Positions 62,283 through 64,000 of a stretch of 64,000 nt of DNA are shown one piece after another. Source of the stretch: Diplonema japonicum (taxonomy: Eukaryota; Euglenozoa; Diplonemea; Diplonemida; Diplonemidae); NCBI GenBank assembly GCA_964019335.1, contig OZ025697.1, forward strand, positions 124,001-188,000, read 5' to 3'. Positions within the stretch are counted from its first letter, which is position 1; each line of letters begins with the position of its first letter. The notes beneath the pieces are model-generated. The model saw only the letters and a list, made by a program, of their open reading frames with translations, did not search any database and had not been told where the DNA came from. Made by a program: the position numbers and the translations under genes.

Positions 62283-64000
62283 CTTTCTCCCCCCAACCTT
62301 TTTATTTTGTTTTATCTAAAACAGCATTATAAAATAATACTTTATTTTTTTATAAAAAATAAAAAAGCTTTCTTTTGAATCGATCGATGGGACGTTATTA
62401 ACCCCTCTTGGAGGGTTAAGGCGTCGTTTTTTTTTTTTTTTTTTTTTCTTCTTTTTTTTTTTAAACGTTGGAGGGGGGAAGGGGGGGACAACAACAGAGT
62501 TTGAGAATGTGAAGGAAAATATGCCTTTTTTTTTAATTTTCTCTTCCGGAGCTAGTTTTTTTTTCCCCCTTTTTTTCCCCCTGTTGTTGTTTTTTTTTTT
62601 TTCCTCCATTTTTTTTTCTTTTTTTTGGAGTACTTCCTCGGTATTCGTAAGAGGTAGGATTCGGAGAAAGGAAAGGAAAAGGAACTTTTTGCCCCCCCCC
62701 CCCAACCACTCCCAATTTGCACGGGAGCTTTTTAGCAAAGTCATCTTTGAAAAGAAAAGGGGGAATTTTTTTTTTTTTGATAAATTTCGGTGTGCAGGTG
62801 GGTGCTCACCGTTCAGGGAGAAATTCGAGGGAAAAAAAAAAAAAAAAAAAAAAAAAGAGAGAGAAAACAACGCTTTTCAACGGAGAGGGAGAGAACAGTT
62901 GTCAAAACCTCAAGAACGCCACACAAAATTTATCATCTTCCTTGACGAAAGAACGCGCAAAGATTACAAAAGATGGGAAAAGAGAAGCATTCGCCTGGAC
63001 CTACTTAATTCAGTGAGGCAGGGATGAAACCCCCTCGGCTTCTATGGTTTAGTGAACCATTTCATGAAGGAATACGAGAAGACGAGTCTGCAGATATCAC
63101 ATAGCACCACAAGTGAAAATGGGAGAAATACTGAGAGAAGGAACGGACAAGAAAACAAAGTGGTTTCTTTTTTTTTTTTTTTTTTTTTTTTTTTCACTCC
63201 ATGAAGGAGGACGAGTTCGGTACACTGTGACGGGCACCAACGAGAAGAAATTCTGAAGAAAATTCGTAATCACAAAAAAAAAAGGAGAAAAAAAAAAACT
63301 AGAAATAAAAGGAGGCTGGTGTGTTGGTGGCACTACTCTGATACAGGGGGCGCACCTCTGCCTAGCTACATCTTCTTCTGCAAAAAAAAGATTAAAACTG
63401 GACTTATAAAACTTGCAAAGCCATGGGAGAAATATAGGAGAAGGAAATAGGAAAAGCAACATTACTAAGAAATATAAAAAAAAAACCGTAAAAAAAAAAA
63501 AAAAAAAAAAGAAGAAAACCCATCATTCTGAACAACAAAAACAGCAGTATGGGAGAAATGAGAGAACAAAAAAAAGGGGAACTGGTCCCGCTTTTGAATT
63601 CACGCGCTGCAGCTTGAAAACCTGTAGGAGTCGTGAGTAGGAAAAAAATAATAAAAGATATTTATAGTAAAAGTGACCACTTCGAACTAATATAATAAGA
63701 GAATGAGAAGGTGTTGCTGTTTGTTGATAGAAACGAATTAGTCTACGTATGGGAGAAAAAAAACAAAACAAATAAAAAGAACTTTGGTTTACCCGGCCCA
63801 AGTACATACAAGGGCTGCTACACATGGGAGAATGAACAAATAAAGAAGAAGACAAAAGCAGAGTTTCTTGTGAAGAAGTGTGTGTACCCACACACATGGG
63901 AGAACTAACCCGAAAAAAAAAAGGAGAATAAAAAAAAAACACAAATTATTTGGAGTGAGCAGCAGTGATTCAATACACATGAGAGAAATCAGGAAAAAAG
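62283..64000. other. Right-edge non-coding region
   Basis: 1.7 kb without a supportable gene. It holds homopolymer runs, the 48-bp LINE tail at 62779-62826, a short hairpin word atggtttagtgaaccat (near 63040) and several copies of an ATGGGAGAA word from 63118 to the end. It may be upstream sequence of the array (initiation or strand-switch region) or a long spacer; the window ends before this can be told. Confidence 0.5.
62779..62826 (-). mobile_element. 48-bp LINE 3'-tail remnant
   Basis: 47 of 48 bases match 31189-31236, the 3' end of the RT-bearing LINE. On the minus strand it ends in ATTTATC directly followed by an A run, as a poly(A) tail would be. Either an extreme 5' truncation on insertion or the shared 3' end of a SINE-like partner. 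Confidence 0.88.

Noticed and set aside
1-64000. tRNA, rRNA, spliced-leader RNA genes or CRISPR
   Set aside because: I looked for cloverleaf-like stems, leader-like exons followed by donors, and regularly spaced repeats, and found none convincing. The 21-bp array at 26904 has no spacers.

Overview
The window looks like nuclear DNA of a free-living protist, most probably a diplonemid or a closely related euglenozoan; this assignment is inference. Three things support it. Every one of the 17 protein genes I can support lies on the minus strand, from the left edge to position 62282, as in long co-transcribed arrays. Most genes are interrupted by very short spliceosomal introns: 47 were inferred, 32-105 nt apart from one of 272 nt, and 33 of them start GTATG. 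The DNA between and inside genes is full of homopolymer runs, up to about 59 A in a row. Exon joins were worked out by hand. Every complete multi-exon model sums to a multiple of three, which is the main internal check on the boundaries.

Layout, right to left (the direction of transcription): a PDZ-repeat protein (60343-62282); a large ART-like/coiled-coil/SAM protein, possibly two genes (56335-60191); an Hsp70-TPR fusion (53978-56209); a GAF-GAF-PAS class III nucleotide cyclase (50540-53179); a truncated LINE (49872-50430); two 2H-phosphoesterase paralogues (48325-49384 and 46997-47506); VMP1 (45035-46896); an articulin/alveolin-like cortical protein (41585-44420); a TPR-SET protein (39154-41289); a small Cys-rich protein (38503-39025); a polycystin-type channel (35629-38402); a MAPKKK-like kinase with a myristoylation signal (33457-35503); a second, larger LINE (31189-33302); an SFI1-like protein (27453-29912); the RAB3GAP1 catalytic subunit (24218-26707); a JmjC/cupin oxygenase (23184-23951); a 2262-residue Cys-rich surface protein with a Tudor-like tail (15960-23112); a discoidin-tailed coiled-coil protein (10091-13508); a mucin-like surface protein (6503-9407); eIF3h (3013-4088); and a Na+/H+ exchanger running off the left edge (1-2595).

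The neighbours do not form a metabolic pathway, as expected for a co-transcribed array in which order carries little functional meaning. Several products fit the life of a flagellated heterotroph: cell surface (two large modular membrane proteins), cortex and basal body (articulin-like, SFI1-like), ion and second-messenger signalling (polycystin channel, cyclase, kinase) and membrane traffic or autophagy (RAB3GAP1, VMP1). Spacers are short (71 bp at the tightest) except for four of 1.3-2.5 kb, or 1.7 kb at the right edge, that are mostly homopolymer and contain repeats.

The most unusual items are: an Hsp70 nucleotide-binding domain and helical lid without the substrate-binding beta-domain, fused to an FKBP-type TPR; VPV/EKIVEVP repeats outside alveolates; phase-1 introns between Cys-rich modules, as in exon shuffling; A-tracts directly before 3' splice sites; and a tandem pair of 2H phosphoesterases of which one has lost both catalytic motifs.
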